IMG/VR virus record: IMGVR_UViG_3300026097_000011
Coordinates: 62,001 to 126,000 of that record
DNA: 64,000 nt
Strand: one strand, 5' to 3'
Source: a virus
Shown here: positions 53,062 to 64,000 of the stretch, one piece after another
Numbering within the stretch: position 1 is the stretch's first letter
Layout: each line of letters begins with the position of its first letter
Position numbers and translations under genes: made by a program
Notes under the pieces: model-generated
Databases searched by the model: none
Seen by the model: only the letters and a program-made list of their open reading frames with translations
Told to the model about the DNA's origin: nothing

Positions 53062-56000
53062 ATGGAGACTAAACACACAATAGAAGCTTTACTAAGTAGA
53101 TTAGTTGTTGATGTAGATAATATGAACTCGTTCATATATAGTCTACAAAAAATGCTAGACTCTAAGTCTGAAAATGTAACAATCACACAGACTCTAGAAG
53201 ATGGAACAACCAAAGAAATTAATGTACCTTCATTTGGGTATATGAAAAGTAAAATCGATAACGTAAATACAAATTTCGAAACTCTAGTTTCTGCAAATAA
53301 CGACGTTATTGGTATAAAATCTTCAAATGGTGATGTTCGTAAATTTGAACTTAAAAAGGTGTCCAAGCTTTTACAAGAACTAGAAGAAGTGTCTAATACA
53401 AACGTCGCTATTCCAACTTCATTTGGAATTAAAAATAACTGGTTTTTTGAATCATTCCTGAATCCATTATTATTTGTAAGCATTGATGTTCAATCTATAT
53501 TAACAGATGATATTGATCAATTTCAAGTAAAAAGATTAATTATTAATTCTGTAGATGATGATGATCTTACATTTTTCGCAGATAACTATTTAAATAATAA
53601 CACTATTGATTTAAATGAAGCTAGGGCTACATTAGAAGAACAGGGTATTGATTTCTTTGAGGATGATAATATAGTTCAAATGGATACTGCGGTTAATAGA
53701 TTCAAAGGAACATTTGATTGTCTTAGAATCATGGAAGAAGACGTTGATCAGGTGATAGTTGCAACTGGAGAAACTGTAACTGTAAATAGAAGAAGGTACA
53801 AATTAAGTTCTCTAAATTATACCGATATCTTAGATAATGCTAACAACACTAGAATACTATCAGAAGGAGATGTTTTAATAACTGACCTAGATTCAGAATA
53901 TAAAGTCGTATCGGTAAATAAAACTGATACTGAAGTAGTTCTTGAAAGAATATTTGGAGTCGAACCTATTACAATAGGAGCCGATGTTTTAAGAATGAAG
54001 CCTGTTAAATATAGAACTCCTGAGCTTCAAGTAAATGTAGGATTTAATGAAAGAGAAATCATATTTATTAAACCCGTTAGTAAAGCTCAAAATTTAACAA
54101 TTGATGATTATTCAAACGGATTCGGAGTTTTTTCAAATAACTTAACTATCACTCTTGAAGATGAAAGTGAATCTACATTAGAGGAATACTACAATAATTT
54201 TGTTGCTGATTTTGGAATGATACTATTAAGTGCAGCTAAAGAAAAAAAGATTCCAGCAATACTTGCAGAAACACCAGATGCCCCAGTAGTAGATGCTTCA
54301 AATTTTGAAGTTGTTCAAATAGATTCGCATATTAAAGAAGATGAGGACGAAGAAGAAATTAAAAATCAAGTAGCTGAAAAGGAAAATCTTAAAGTTAGAG
54401 TTAAAGAAAATCTAAAGAAGATTGATGATCTTAGAGCTCAGCTAAACGATACTGAAAAATCAACTTCTGAGAAAAACAGAATTGACAAAAAAATTGCTTC
54501 TTCTATAAAGGAAAAAGCAACAATTCAATCTCAATTAAGTTCTACAGTTAGAGAATTAACTACTAAACTAAGTACTACTCCCGCATTTAATAGAACTTCT
54601 AAATATAGAGTAAGAGGATTCTGGCCAATTCCTGAAGCTAAGGATAGTGTTTCAGGGTCACAGAACGTAGTTCAATTTAAAATTAGATATAGATACTTGT
54701 CTAAAAAAGGAAGTGCTCCTAATGCAACTCAGAGTCGTATTAGACAAGCAGACGATACAGATTCAATTGCACTGTTTTCTCCGTGGACTGAAATAACTAC
54801 TAAGCCTAGAACTAGAGTATTGGATGAAACTACTGGGTTGTATACTTGGTCAACTGAAGATTTATCATCAGCTGAAGAAGTTAATCCAAATCAATTGGAT
54901 TTATCTATTAGAAAAGGAGAAACATTAGAATTCCAAATCAAATCAATATCTGAAGCAGGATGGCCAGATAACGCAGCTGAGTCAGAATGGTCAACCCCAG
55001 TTCAAGTACCATTTCCAGAATCAATTGAATCTGCTGAAGAGGCTAGTGTGATATCACAGAGATTATTTGCTGAAGAGGCTAGATTAGATTTCGAAGACGA
55101 ATTAACTGCTAGAGGTTTAGATTTACATCTAGGAAATCAATTTACAACAGGTGAAAGGTTTTTTGCTCATAAAGCAAATGATATTGCATCTGGGTTCTTC
55201 ACAACTGAAGGAAATATTATAGACCTATTCGAAAAAATTAAAACTCTAGAATTAACAGTCGAATCGTTAGAACAGGCGCTTGCGCTTGATACTGGAGTTA
55301 TTAAAGTATCTGTTATTGATAATGAAGGTAATGTGTCTGAAGTTAAAAATGGAGACACACTTAATTTATTCGCTGGTTATTATAGAGATCAAATTAAAGA
55401 TACGTCTGGAACATCAGTTGTATATAATGACGGTAGAATAATAACCAAACAATATTCGATATCAATCGAAAATACATCTGCAACTAAGCTTGAATTAATC
55501 ACTCTATTAAAAGGAGGAATTGAGCAACCTGTTATAACATCTGATCCGATTAGTAACCCAGATTCAGACTACCATATTAATAGAAGGTATGACCTAGTTC
55601 CTATGTCTATTAACTCGGCAGTTGAGGCTGATTCAAGAGAATATTATATTCACCCAGCTGGATTCCAATCACAGCAGGTAAATAGCCAATATATACATTC
55701 TAGGTTTAAAAACTACGGATTATCTACCGATATGTACGATTATTATCCACTTGGTGGATTGGGATGGGCAAGTGCTGTTACTAATCAAACGCCAAATGCA
55801 TATGATGGACAAACTATAGGATCAAATGTTGTTCCATTACAGGGAAACATGTATGTTCCATTTAGACCAGGTGAAAGTAACAATTCTATTATTCCACATG
55901 GTGGAACTAACTCCGATGTTTGGCTAGGAACAACTAATACAACAGCTGTTCCACAGGGATTTGGATATATAACTGAATTTTGTATTCACAAAGATCATCC

Positions 56001-56643
56001 TGATCTTCAAGCACTTGCTCCAAACTTAAATGTAGGAACATCTGCATCTAGTCGCCAGAATTTATTTGGACCATATGTAGCTGGAACAAATCAGGAATAT
56101 TTGCCGTTTGCACATGCTCCATTTATGGAAACATCGGTTAATGAACAAACCGGGGTTTTAGGAAACAATTATAATATTCAAGCAAATAGACAAACTCCAA
56201 CTGAAGCAACGTCTGCGTCTAATTCCACTAATAATGATTTTCCTATTAAATTAGGATTTGCTCCAAATGATGAATTCTTAATTGGAAAATATACATGTGG
56301 ATCATATTTATATATGTTCCCTAATAACTATAAAGATATATCAGTAGATGGAAATCATCCTGTTCTATCAACTAAGGCTATTGTAAATGGATCAGAGAAT
56401 GCAGTTAATATTCCAGTTTTATTTCAATATCGATGTTCAGATAAATTATCTTTTATCGGAGGATTTAGAACCAGTGAGACATTAAAGAATATAAAATATT
56501 CAAAGAAGATCGGAATTGATATCTTTGTTAAAGATGATGTACCATTTTCTTTTGATATTGAAGTATCGACTCAGTATAAAAAGGAAACAACTATAGATTC
56601 ACCAATTGTGCCATCTAGAGGAGCTGTTCCAGTAACTTTTTAA
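53062..56643 (+). CDS. Very large baseplate protein with coiled coil and FN3-like domain
   Basis: 1193 residues. N-terminal helices, a charged coiled coil at about 430-500 (KENLKVRVKENLKKIDDLRAQLND), an FN3-like region (about 510-660 including RVRGFWPIPEAKDS), then a beta-rich C-terminal part with many Gly/Pro/Asn turns. Four bases after the preceding gene, co-transcribed. Confidence 0.72.
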   Translation: METKHTIEALLSRLVVDVDNMNSFIYSLQKMLDSKSENVTITQTLEDGTTKEINVPSFGYMKSKIDNVNTNFETLVSANNDVIGIKSSNGDVRKFELKKVSKLLQELEEVSNTNVAIPTSFGIKNNWFFESFLNPLLFVSIDVQSILTDDIDQFQVKRLIINSVDDDDLTFFADNYLNNNTIDLNEARATLEEQGIDFFEDDNIVQMDTAVNRFKGTFDCLRIMEEDVDQVIVATGETVTVNRRRYKLSSLNYTDILDNANNTRILSEGDVLITDLDSEYKVVSVNKTDTEVVLERIFGVEPITIGADVLRMKPVKYRTPELQVNVGFNEREIIFIKPVSKAQNLTIDDYSNGFGVFSNNLTITLEDESESTLEEYYNNFVADFGMILLSAAKEKKIPAILAETPDAPVVDASNFEVVQIDSHIKEDEDEEEIKNQVAEKENLKVRVKENLKKIDDLRAQLNDTEKSTSEKNRIDKKIASSIKEKATIQSQLSSTVRELTTKLSTTPAFNRTSKYRVRGFWPIPEAKDSVSGSQNVVQFKIRYRYLSKKGSAPNATQSRIRQADDTDSIALFSPWTEITTKPRTRVLDETTGLYTWSTEDLSSAEEVNPNQLDLSIRKGETLEFQIKSISEAGWPDNAAESEWSTPVQVPFPESIESAEEASVISQRLFAEEARLDFEDELTARGLDLHLGNQFTTGERFFAHKANDIASGFFTTEGNIIDLFEKIKTLELTVESLEQALALDTGVIKVSVIDNEGNVSEVKNGDTLNLFAGYYRDQIKDTSGTSVVYNDGRIITKQYSISIENTSATKLELITLLKGGIEQPVITSDPISNPDSDYHINRRYDLVPMSINSAVEADSREYYIHPAGFQSQQVNSQYIHSRFKNYGLSTDMYDYYPLGGLGWASAVTNQTPNAYDGQTIGSNVVPLQGNMYVPFRPGESNNSIIPHGGTNSDVWLGTTNTTAVPQGFGYITEFCIHKDHPDLQALAPNLNVGTSASSRQNLFGPYVAGTNQEYLPFAHAPFMETSVNEQTGVLGNNYNIQANRQTPTEATSASNSTNNDFPIKLGFAPNDEFLIGKYTCGSYLYMFPNNYKDISVDGNHPVLSTKAIVNGSENAVNIPVLFQYRCSDKLSFIGGFRTSETLKNIKYSKKIGIDIFVKDDVPFSFDIEVSTQYKKETTIDSPIVPSRGAVPVTF

Positions 56644-56646
56644 TAA

Positions 56647-59600
56647 ATGGCAAGAACTATAGATTTTCAACAAATATTACAAGATGAAGCAAGTTTTCAA
56701 CTAGTACGAACTAATCCCAAACTCACGGGAAATGTAAAGCTTACCGTTGATTCCAATGATAACATGTGGCTGAACTCAATTGATGCTAATGAAGAATTAT
56801 CAAAGGCGTTATACAAAAGATTTTCAATTGATCCTAGTATGTCGCTTCCTGCTAATATGTTTTCATTCTTTGATAGTGGAGCTACTCCAAGTGAGATTGT
56901 ATTTGAATTAAGTGAAAACTTTGAACCTACTAAAACATCAACTGATTTTAAAGACCAATATGACTTTGATAACTATTTCAGTGGAGTAAACTATTTACCA
57001 AGTAGACGATATGATGAAAAGCTATCATACTTTGCTCCAATTTACTTAAAGGAAGATGTTCCAGAATATTTTGTAATATTTAAAATAGAAGATCCTTTGA
57101 ATAATCCAATTGATGAAATGGCTGAATCGTATCCTTATGATAAAGAAAATTACATCAAAGAACTATTCAAGAAATCTACTATAATCAAAACATTTGATTT
57201 AAGGCCTACTACTGACGTTGGAAAGTTCTTACGTAAACATGTAGAAAATATTAAGTCTAATCCACTTGAAGTTTCATATGATGAAAATACCCTAACTAAT
57301 TTTTATGGAATATTATATAACTCCGGTGTATTTGGAAAGAGAGGAGAAAATCTATATGATTTTTATAGAACATCAAATCCTCTTAAAACATTTGAAGAAT
57401 TCATAACCCTTGGATTTGAAAGAAATGGAGTTATATTTCCAAACATACTTAATATGGAGTTTATATTTGACGACGACACTTCTGAATTATATGACTTTAA
57501 TAGATATGTAGGAATGTATGTAAATGCTATAGAATTGTCTAAGTGTGATATTGATTTAGATAGAGGATTTAAAGAGAGAAGCACTTGGGAAAATGAGCCT
57601 AGATTTAGAAAAGAATACTTTGAATGGGAAAATGTAAATGTAGATCAAAGTAATGAAGATGGAGTAATAATTCCTATTACAAATCTAGATGTATATCTTT
57701 CTGATTTCGAGGATATATTTAATGACAAAGATAATATGTTCTTTAATTATATAACAGATAAACAAGGGAATTTACATCTCCCATCCCTAGATAACCCATA
57801 TAATATCGATTACGAAGGCACAACCGAGCTTAAAAGTGGTAAAATAAAAATGTCGAATACTAGTATTGAACTAGGAGACATGTTTGGTCCAGGTAAATCA
57901 TTTTTACAAGATAAAGGAACAGTTAGTGAAGGTTGTGGATGTTCGTTCATATATATTAAAATAGAATCACTAAGCCACTTAGATGCATTTAAGTTCTATC
58001 ATCCACATGGAACTAGAACTGATTCAAATGGTAGATATGAACTAATAGAAGGAGCTTCTAATTTTGCTCCTCTCACTACTCCCACTGATTTTTACTACTT
58101 TCACGATATTGATAACGTAAACGGAAATGATACTTTTTATTTTAATGTAGATGGAACTAAGTTAGAAGTAGCAAAATCATTAGCGGGATGTCTTAATAAT
58201 ATTAGAAGAGGAAGTGTTACTGCTCAAGTATTTAATGAATATGTATTTATTAAAGCAAATGTGAATGGTGATTATGATAGCTTATATAAAATGTCATTCG
58301 ATTCACAACTTAATGATTATTCTGGAATCACAATTAACGATGTTACTGGAACAGATCTAAACTCATTGATTAATTTTGATGGTGGAAGTATAAACAATGA
58401 TTCTAATAGATTAATAATAGATTACTCTCACTTTGAAAAAATTAAATCTAGATTAGATAATATTTTAGTTAAAACTAAAAATGGATGGTCTAAGATTTAT
58501 AAAATATCTAGATTCATAGATCCTATTAACGAGAAAAATATAAGTACATTAACTGACAGAAGAAATGCTATAGATGAATTTTTTGGAAAAATGGCAATTG
58601 CATTAGAATTACCTAAAACTCCTAAGTTAGAATCTGGAGATTTTACTATGACTCTTAAACATCGTCCAGCGTTTGGATTATTATCATTTTTCCCAATTAA
58701 AGACTTTGACTTTGACTTCTATTCATCTGAATATTTAAATTTCCCACGTGTTGATTTATATGAGCACTACTATATTCCACCTTTAATGAAGGAAATATAT
58801 AATGATGTCACATATAATATTTATGGAAATGGAGAAATTGATATAAATGGTGTGATTGTTTCATCTGGATCTTCTTATACGGTTCCTAGTGGAACAGATG
58901 GACCATATGAATATCGTGTTATATCTGGAGATGTTATAGTAGAAGCAAAGGGAAATCCAACTGGAACTATTGGATATTGGAATGCAGTCAATGATGCAGA
59001 TGAGGAATTAACACAATTTCCAGGATTCTTTCTACTAAAGGATCCAGATAGAGTTGTTCCTGAGATAACTAGTGGAAATCCTGGATTTGATTTATATAAT
59101 CTAAGAGATAAGTACTTAAACGGTATTGCTAGATCTGAATATGATTTCTATAAAGAAAATTCATCAAAGGATTTTTCATTAAGGTCTAAGATTCTTCCAT
59201 ACATTACCAAGTGGGTTTATCCAGACGGATTAGACTGTAGAAGTAATCCATATAGACTTAATACCGAATTAGTATTTGGATTTAATAATTTTGCGCCAAA
59301 TCATGAGGACGCGACTCAAAATCCATCTAATTTTACACATGAATGGTTCTACATCGAATCTAATTTTAGATACACAAGCGACGAACATATTGTTAAATTA
59401 AATAATTCATATTTTCCAGAACCATTTGATTTAAACAGAGCAGTTACTGAAGATGGGTACTTTATAGATTACTTTACATATACTCCTACATTTAATGGAG
59501 AAGAAATTGGTAAAACACAAACTAGATACTCTCCTATTCGTAAAAATGCATTAGGAGTATATGAGACGTTTTTTAAAGGGTTCAAAATACAGTTTAAAGA

Positions 59601-61674
59601 TTATATAGATGCTGATAATTTAAATGAAGCAGGTAAGCCTGAATTCAATCCTCTTTCAAATAAATATGATGGATATAAATTCACAACACTACTTAAACCA
59701 ATCAAAGAAGATATAAATGATGATACTACTCCGCCTATTAGATACAGATTCATAGAACATGAGGAGTTTAAATTCGTTATGTTGCTTATTGAATTAAATA
59801 TAGGATCAACAGATTCAATTGACGAATATTGGTCAACTGAATCAACAACTGATCCATATTCAGGAGTATCTAATGAATCAAGTATCATAGGTGAAACACT
59901 TAACTATTTAGATACAATTCCAGGAAGTGGAGAATTTGCATATAACTCAATAAATGGAGATTACAGAATTAAATTTGAAGAGGTTGATGGAATGGATATT
60001 TCTAATATGACACATACTCTTCTGTACTCTCTTAAACATAAGAAATTTAATCAGCTAGACAATAACTATTCAAATATTAGACTTAGCAACAAATTATGGC
60101 TAAGTTCAAGTGGTCTGCTTGGAGCATTCAATGGAGATTATAATATTGATGCTATTCCTAATGTAAATATACCTAATTATCCATCTAACTTCAATGATGA
60201 GATTCATTTCCCATCTGATGATACGTTCATAATAGGATACGATAAGATTATTTTTCAAGATCAATTCATTGATCTTATTAATGGACTTACTCCAACTGGA
60301 ACTAGTAATTTTATATCTACTACTCGTGACACTATTGAATATGTAAATATATCTTCAGTTCCTGGAGCAGCATATGGATTATCTGATAATCTAAATAACC
60401 TACTTACGTACTTACCATCTGGGATTACTAATTCACAGGTATCTTCAAATTACGTATTTAAAGTGATGAAGGGTGGAGAATTATATTTTGAATCTCTACT
60501 TGAAAAATTATCATTTGGTAAATTTAAAGAGTTAACAAACGAATTAGATTCTTTTGTAGAATATGAAACATATTCATATGATGGAACTACTCTCGAGACA
60601 AAAGATTCTAATTGGTATACTGAAATTCCTAATAATTCATTTATTCAAAAAGTAGACGCAGTTATTCCTCAAATAGATGAAAACAAACCCTCTAATTTAT
60701 CATTTAATAATCTTATAGGATTTAGATATGATAGATCTGCGTTAGATAACTCATATGAAATTAATAGATACGCAGGAGGATTTGTTCCACTATTTAAAGA
60801 TGTATTTACATTTAACTCTAAATTCAATTTTGATAAGAATGAAATAAATTCTCTTGATTTAAGTAACACTAGGTTTAATATAAACATAGAAAACTTCTTG
60901 AAGCTAGATAATTTCAGCCATATTAAAATTGCAAACACTAAAATATTAGAACTAGAATCTGATGAAGAGTTTGAACCTAAATATGAAATTGCTAATGAGA
61001 TTGCAATAAGTAGATCTGATTACGATCTATTTAATTCAAACTGGGATTTTGGATTCCATCATTTATATACGGACAAATCAACTAATAAACCAGTTTCTGG
61101 AACACTTAGAATAGAAGAAGATTATTCGTTCATAGCTAAGATAATTAATCTTAGGGATATGATTGAATTAGAAGAGTATTCAATAGATAAGGTAAATGAT
61201 GTAAGTAAAGTAAACCTAGATGATTATGAAATAGTATATCAAGATAATAATAGTTCAATAAGCGGTAGAATTAACGTTAATAATGTTCTTATATCATACT
61301 TACTACAGGATGGAATATCTGCTAAATTCACTGAATTTTTAGTAGACCAACCTGGTTACATAGGAAACTTTGAAACAATAGAAGACTACGTTAAAGAATA
61401 TATTAGATTAAACATAACTAAATTGTATGAAATCGTAGAAGTTGAATTTTATACGAAGGAAGATAAAACATTAGATGAACAATCTCTACAGTTAAATCAA
61501 AACTCAATAGAATTTAGATTATTAGATGATTCTGATCGCTTTGACCAGGGATATAAACTGAACCGAAACATGGAGATAAATAAACTTGATAGATTTACAC
61601 TAGGTTTTGAGTTTTCTAAATCGATTAACAGTGGAACATTAGTAAGTCCTAAAATAAAAATTAAATTTATATAA
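56647..61674 (+). CDS. Giant virion structural protein (1675 aa)
   Basis: 1675 residues, the largest gene in the window. The N-terminus ARTIDFQQILQDEASFQLVRTNPKL leads into a long Asn/Asp/Tyr/Phe-rich beta region. A small Gly/Ser segment near 735-770 (IYGNGEIDINGVIVSSGSSYTV) looks like a separate small module. It follows the 1193-residue gene by 3 bases and lies in the baseplate/fibre operon. Exact role unknown. Confidence 0.72.
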   Translation: MARTIDFQQILQDEASFQLVRTNPKLTGNVKLTVDSNDNMWLNSIDANEELSKALYKRFSIDPSMSLPANMFSFFDSGATPSEIVFELSENFEPTKTSTDFKDQYDFDNYFSGVNYLPSRRYDEKLSYFAPIYLKEDVPEYFVIFKIEDPLNNPIDEMAESYPYDKENYIKELFKKSTIIKTFDLRPTTDVGKFLRKHVENIKSNPLEVSYDENTLTNFYGILYNSGVFGKRGENLYDFYRTSNPLKTFEEFITLGFERNGVIFPNILNMEFIFDDDTSELYDFNRYVGMYVNAIELSKCDIDLDRGFKERSTWENEPRFRKEYFEWENVNVDQSNEDGVIIPITNLDVYLSDFEDIFNDKDNMFFNYITDKQGNLHLPSLDNPYNIDYEGTTELKSGKIKMSNTSIELGDMFGPGKSFLQDKGTVSEGCGCSFIYIKIESLSHLDAFKFYHPHGTRTDSNGRYELIEGASNFAPLTTPTDFYYFHDIDNVNGNDTFYFNVDGTKLEVAKSLAGCLNNIRRGSVTAQVFNEYVFIKANVNGDYDSLYKMSFDSQLNDYSGITINDVTGTDLNSLINFDGGSINNDSNRLIIDYSHFEKIKSRLDNILVKTKNGWSKIYKISRFIDPINEKNISTLTDRRNAIDEFFGKMAIALELPKTPKLESGDFTMTLKHRPAFGLLSFFPIKDFDFDFYSSEYLNFPRVDLYEHYYIPPLMKEIYNDVTYNIYGNGEIDINGVIVSSGSSYTVPSGTDGPYEYRVISGDVIVEAKGNPTGTIGYWNAVNDADEELTQFPGFFLLKDPDRVVPEITSGNPGFDLYNLRDKYLNGIARSEYDFYKENSSKDFSLRSKILPYITKWVYPDGLDCRSNPYRLNTELVFGFNNFAPNHEDATQNPSNFTHEWFYIESNFRYTSDEHIVKLNNSYFPEPFDLNRAVTEDGYFIDYFTYTPTFNGEEIGKTQTRYSPIRKNALGVYETFFKGFKIQFKDYIDADNLNEAGKPEFNPLSNKYDGYKFTTLLKPIKEDINDDTTPPIRYRFIEHEEFKFVMLLIELNIGSTDSIDEYWSTESTTDPYSGVSNESSIIGETLNYLDTIPGSGEFAYNSINGDYRIKFEEVDGMDISNMTHTLLYSLKHKKFNQLDNNYSNIRLSNKLWLSSSGLLGAFNGDYNIDAIPNVNIPNYPSNFNDEIHFPSDDTFIIGYDKIIFQDQFIDLINGLTPTGTSNFISTTRDTIEYVNISSVPGAAYGLSDNLNNLLTYLPSGITNSQVSSNYVFKVMKGGELYFESLLEKLSFGKFKELTNELDSFVEYETYSYDGTTLETKDSNWYTEIPNNSFIQKVDAVIPQIDENKPSNLSFNNLIGFRYDRSALDNSYEINRYAGGFVPLFKDVFTFNSKFNFDKNEINSLDLSNTRFNINIENFLKLDNFSHIKIANTKILELESDEEFEPKYEIANEIAISRSDYDLFNSNWDFGFHHLYTDKSTNKPVSGTLRIEEDYSFIAKIINLRDMIELEEYSIDKVNDVSKVNLDDYEIVYQDNNSSISGRINVNNVLISYLLQDGISAKFTEFLVDQPGYIGNFETIEDYVKEYIRLNITKLYEIVEVEFYTKEDKTLDEQSLQLNQNSIEFRLLDDSDRFDQGYKLNRNMEINKLDRFTLGFEFSKSINSGTLVSPKIKIKFI

Positions 61675-61677
61675 AAT

Positions 61678-64000
61678 ATGCCAGTAAGAATAAATTTAAA
61701 GGAGCTTTTCGGAAGCGACTCACAGACTGTAACAATAGATAAGTTAAATTTTAACTTTAATAAGCTATTGGAACTTGGTATTGGACTCGAAGGAATTCAA
61801 GGAATTACTGGTGGAACGGGTTCAATTGGTCCATCTGGTATAAAAGGAGATCAAGGAGATAAAGGTAACCAATGGTTCGTTGGAACATCAGATCCTAATT
61901 TAACTACGTTCCCAGGATTAATGGACGAAGATTTCTACGTTTTATCAGATAATAGTCAAATCTGGCAATATGATGAACTTACTGATACATGGAATATTAT
62001 TGTTGACCTAGGTGGAATTGTAAACAATTACCTAAATACAGCAGGTACTACATTTGTAAGAGGATTTGGAGAAGGATCTCCACAAGACTCAAGATATATT
62101 GTTTTTCCTAATAAAGGTAATACGTTAACTGATCAACAGGGAGATTCTATAGGAAGTGGAATAACTAATAATGACATATTTCTACTTAGTAACTTTAATG
62201 AGACTCTACAAGGAACTGTTATAGATATTGTCGATGATTTATCAAACACCGACTTTTATTATTCTGCAATTCAAAAGATTTATGTAGATAGATCTAATGC
62301 AATTGATAAGCGATATCATCTTGAATTAGGATCATTAAATGATATTGCATCAAACGGAGAACCATTTGAGCTTTCAACATTAAATCAAAATTTAAAACTA
62401 AGACATGAATATAAAAATGGAATATTCAACGGAGTATTTTCATTAACTAAGACTGAAACAGATGCTCCGGGTAGTATAACACATAATGGGTTATTTGATT
62501 TTCAATTTGCTAAGTTTAATCCATCACCACTTGTTCAGAAAGAAGGCTTTATTCAAATGGGATCTAGATATGCTCATCTTGCAATGGGAAGATCATATGT
62601 AGAATTTGATGGAATTAACTTCAACGTATCTGGTGTAGGAGATGCAGGTATTGGAATTGGAGAAAGTTTTGATAATATACTTCCACATATAGATGGAAAT
62701 AACTATTTAGTTATAAAATCAGATGACACTGGAGTAAATGGTGTAATTGTTGATACTGATATGTATCAAGACAATGGAAACATTGAGCAGTTAGGAACTG
62801 GACCGTTGTCTGTACATCCAGTAGTAGGATCAGGCCCATCTAATGTTCCATTTAGTTCTTTAACATATGGATTAGGAGGCATTGTTATTTCTGGAAATAG
62901 AGTTATTCAAGCAAGTGCATCAACATCTACTGCTTATCCTGCTATTTTGATGTCAGATCCTAGTCTAGAAGGGTATATGTTTGTTAGTGATTTAAATAAC
63001 TCAAATTCACCTATTCCTATTTCTACATATAATGGAACCGGTCAAAGTGAAAACATTTCTGGTTTATTACCAGTAGGCGCAGGAATTAGTGATATTGAAG
63101 TAAATGGTGATTTAATATATGCTATTACTAACTTGCAATCTGGAGCACATACTGCGACAACAGTAGGACCAAATGTATATTCTAGAGTTAATTTTCAAAT
63201 TATGAAATTTGATACAGAGTCAGGAGACGATTTTACTGCAATATCTCATGTTGTTAATTCGCAATTAGATGGAGCACATAGAATTAAATTAAATGGAAGC
63301 AGAGCAATTGTTGCAACTAACCATCTTAGAGGATGGGGAGATCCATCTGGAAGTGCAGCTACCTCTCAATTTGATGCAAATGGTCAAATATTAGCTTTAA
63401 GTATAATCAACGAAAATGATGTAGAGCCTGTTGCTATAACTAGACAAGATAGAACGCATCATCTTGATTTAGAAGTAGCAAATAATAAAGCATATACAGT
63501 CTCAATAGAATTCAATGCTCCATCTGGAGTAAATCACACAGGATTTGGTGTATCTGTTAGATCTTATGATTTAGATGAAATCGTAAATGGATCATCTCCT
63601 ATCGGAATATCACTAGGAACTGAATCAACATATGACATTGTTTCACCTAATTCAACTAATATAAATTCTGCTAATTCAAACGACTTAACGGCAATTAATA
63701 AATTCGGAGCAATTGCAGTTTCAGGAGATATTGTATGGGCTATACATAAAAATATATTATATACACTAAGACAAGATTCTGTATCTGGGTCATTTATTCT
63801 ACTTAATGTTGTAGCATATCACGATGATGTTAACGTAAGAGCAATGGACATAAAAGTAGTAGGTGATTCAATCTATATATTATGTGCATCTGGTAACCCA
63901 ACGCTTGCGTATTCTCCAACTAATACCCATTTAGTTAAATTAAACGCTAATAATGTTTCTAGTCCGTCTATAGTAAGGACTACTAACATTGGTGAGCCAT
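61678..64000 (+). CDS. Tail fibre protein with collagen-like start (partial)
   Basis: At least 774 residues, open to the window edge. After MPVRINLKELFGSDSQ a helix leads to Gly-X-Y repeats at about 36-64 (GIQGITGGTGSIGPSGIKGD), common in phage fibres. The following repeated beta blades (for example GGIVISGNRVIQ, GDIVWAIHKNILYTL) suggest a beta-propeller. It is the last gene seen in the late series and probably binds the host surface. Confidence 0.8.
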   Translation, partial: MPVRINLKELFGSDSQTVTIDKLNFNFNKLLELGIGLEGIQGITGGTGSIGPSGIKGDQGDKGNQWFVGTSDPNLTTFPGLMDEDFYVLSDNSQIWQYDELTDTWNIIVDLGGIVNNYLNTAGTTFVRGFGEGSPQDSRYIVFPNKGNTLTDQQGDSIGSGITNNDIFLLSNFNETLQGTVIDIVDDLSNTDFYYSAIQKIYVDRSNAIDKRYHLELGSLNDIASNGEPFELSTLNQNLKLRHEYKNGIFNGVFSLTKTETDAPGSITHNGLFDFQFAKFNPSPLVQKEGFIQMGSRYAHLAMGRSYVEFDGINFNVSGVGDAGIGIGESFDNILPHIDGNNYLVIKSDDTGVNGVIVDTDMYQDNGNIEQLGTGPLSVHPVVGSGPSNVPFSSLTYGLGGIVISGNRVIQASASTSTAYPAILMSDPSLEGYMFVSDLNNSNSPIPISTYNGTGQSENISGLLPVGAGISDIEVNGDLIYAITNLQSGAHTATTVGPNVYSRVNFQIMKFDTESGDDFTAISHVVNSQLDGAHRIKLNGSRAIVATNHLRGWGDPSGSAATSQFDANGQILALSIINENDVEPVAITRQDRTHHLDLEVANNKAYTVSIEFNAPSGVNHTGFGVSVRSYDLDEIVNGSSPIGISLGTESTYDIVSPNSTNINSANSNDLTAINKFGAIAVSGDIVWAIHKNILYTLRQDSVSGSFILLNVVAYHDDVNVRAMDIKVVGDSIYILCASGNPTLAYSPTNTHLVKLNANNVSSPSIVRTTNIGEP

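Overview
This window is part of the genome of a T4-like contractile-tailed phage with AT-rich DNA, most likely infecting a member of the Bacteroidota (probably a flavobacterium). The T4 signature is a replication and recombination set (gp32-, gp41-, gp46-, gp47-, uvsX-, rnh- and gp43-like genes), a gp55-like late sigma factor, a gp18-like sheath and a gp19-like tail tube. The host guess rests on A/T-rich leaders with little Shine-Dalgarno signal, a Bacteroidota-type histone H1-like protein (Hc1 family), and a secreted protein whose signal peptide ends in the flavobacterial style (GFSQ). No integrase, tRNA gene, CRISPR array or insertion sequence was seen.

Layout. About 1-3 kb: a DinG/XPD-like helicase and unknown genes. 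About 2.7-5.3 kb (plus strand): small late genes, the tail tube, a coiled-coil membrane protein and a free-standing PAS domain. About 5.3-16.8 kb (minus strand): dCMP deaminase, a thymidylate-synthase-family enzyme with a dCMP-type active-site Asp, gp47/gp46, the gp41 helicase, UvsX, and the N-terminal part of a split family B DNA polymerase. About 16.9-19.9 kb (plus): tail sheath. About 20-36.5 kb (minus): GroES, RNase H/flap nuclease, SSB, histone-like protein, a metalloprotease-like protein, class II ribonucleotide reductase, dUTPase, a protein with three S1-like repeats, a 1383-residue protein that is probably structural, GroEL, and a RecB-like/DnaQ-like nuclease pair. About 36.5-45.4 kb (minus, accessory): UDP-glucose dehydrogenase broken by a split intein with a homing endonuclease gene between the halves, small genes, a phosphoesterase and a cytidylyltransferase. 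About 45.7-64 kb (plus): RuvC-like resolvase, gp55-like sigma factor, then a run of very large baseplate and fibre genes that leaves the window.

Regulation can partly be read from the DNA. Several plus-strand virion genes, and two minus-strand genes, carry ATAAATAA about 16-28 bases before the start. This resembles the T4 late promoter TATAAATA and fits the gp55-like gene. Many minus-strand replication, chaperone and metabolic genes instead have GTATAAT(A), a plausible early or middle promoter -10 element. Strong hairpin terminators separate the units.

The most notable system is the fractured UDP-glucose dehydrogenase gene. Its two halves end and begin at the catalytic cysteine with recognisable N- and C-intein sequences, and a zinc-finger plus PD-(D/E)xK/Vsr-like endonuclease gene lies between them. 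Other points for a second look are a shared acidic-aromatic C-terminal tail on the SSB and replicative helicase, T4-style capsid-targeting N-termini on several proteins, the split polymerase, a small gene interrupted by an amber codon, and two folded intergenic elements.
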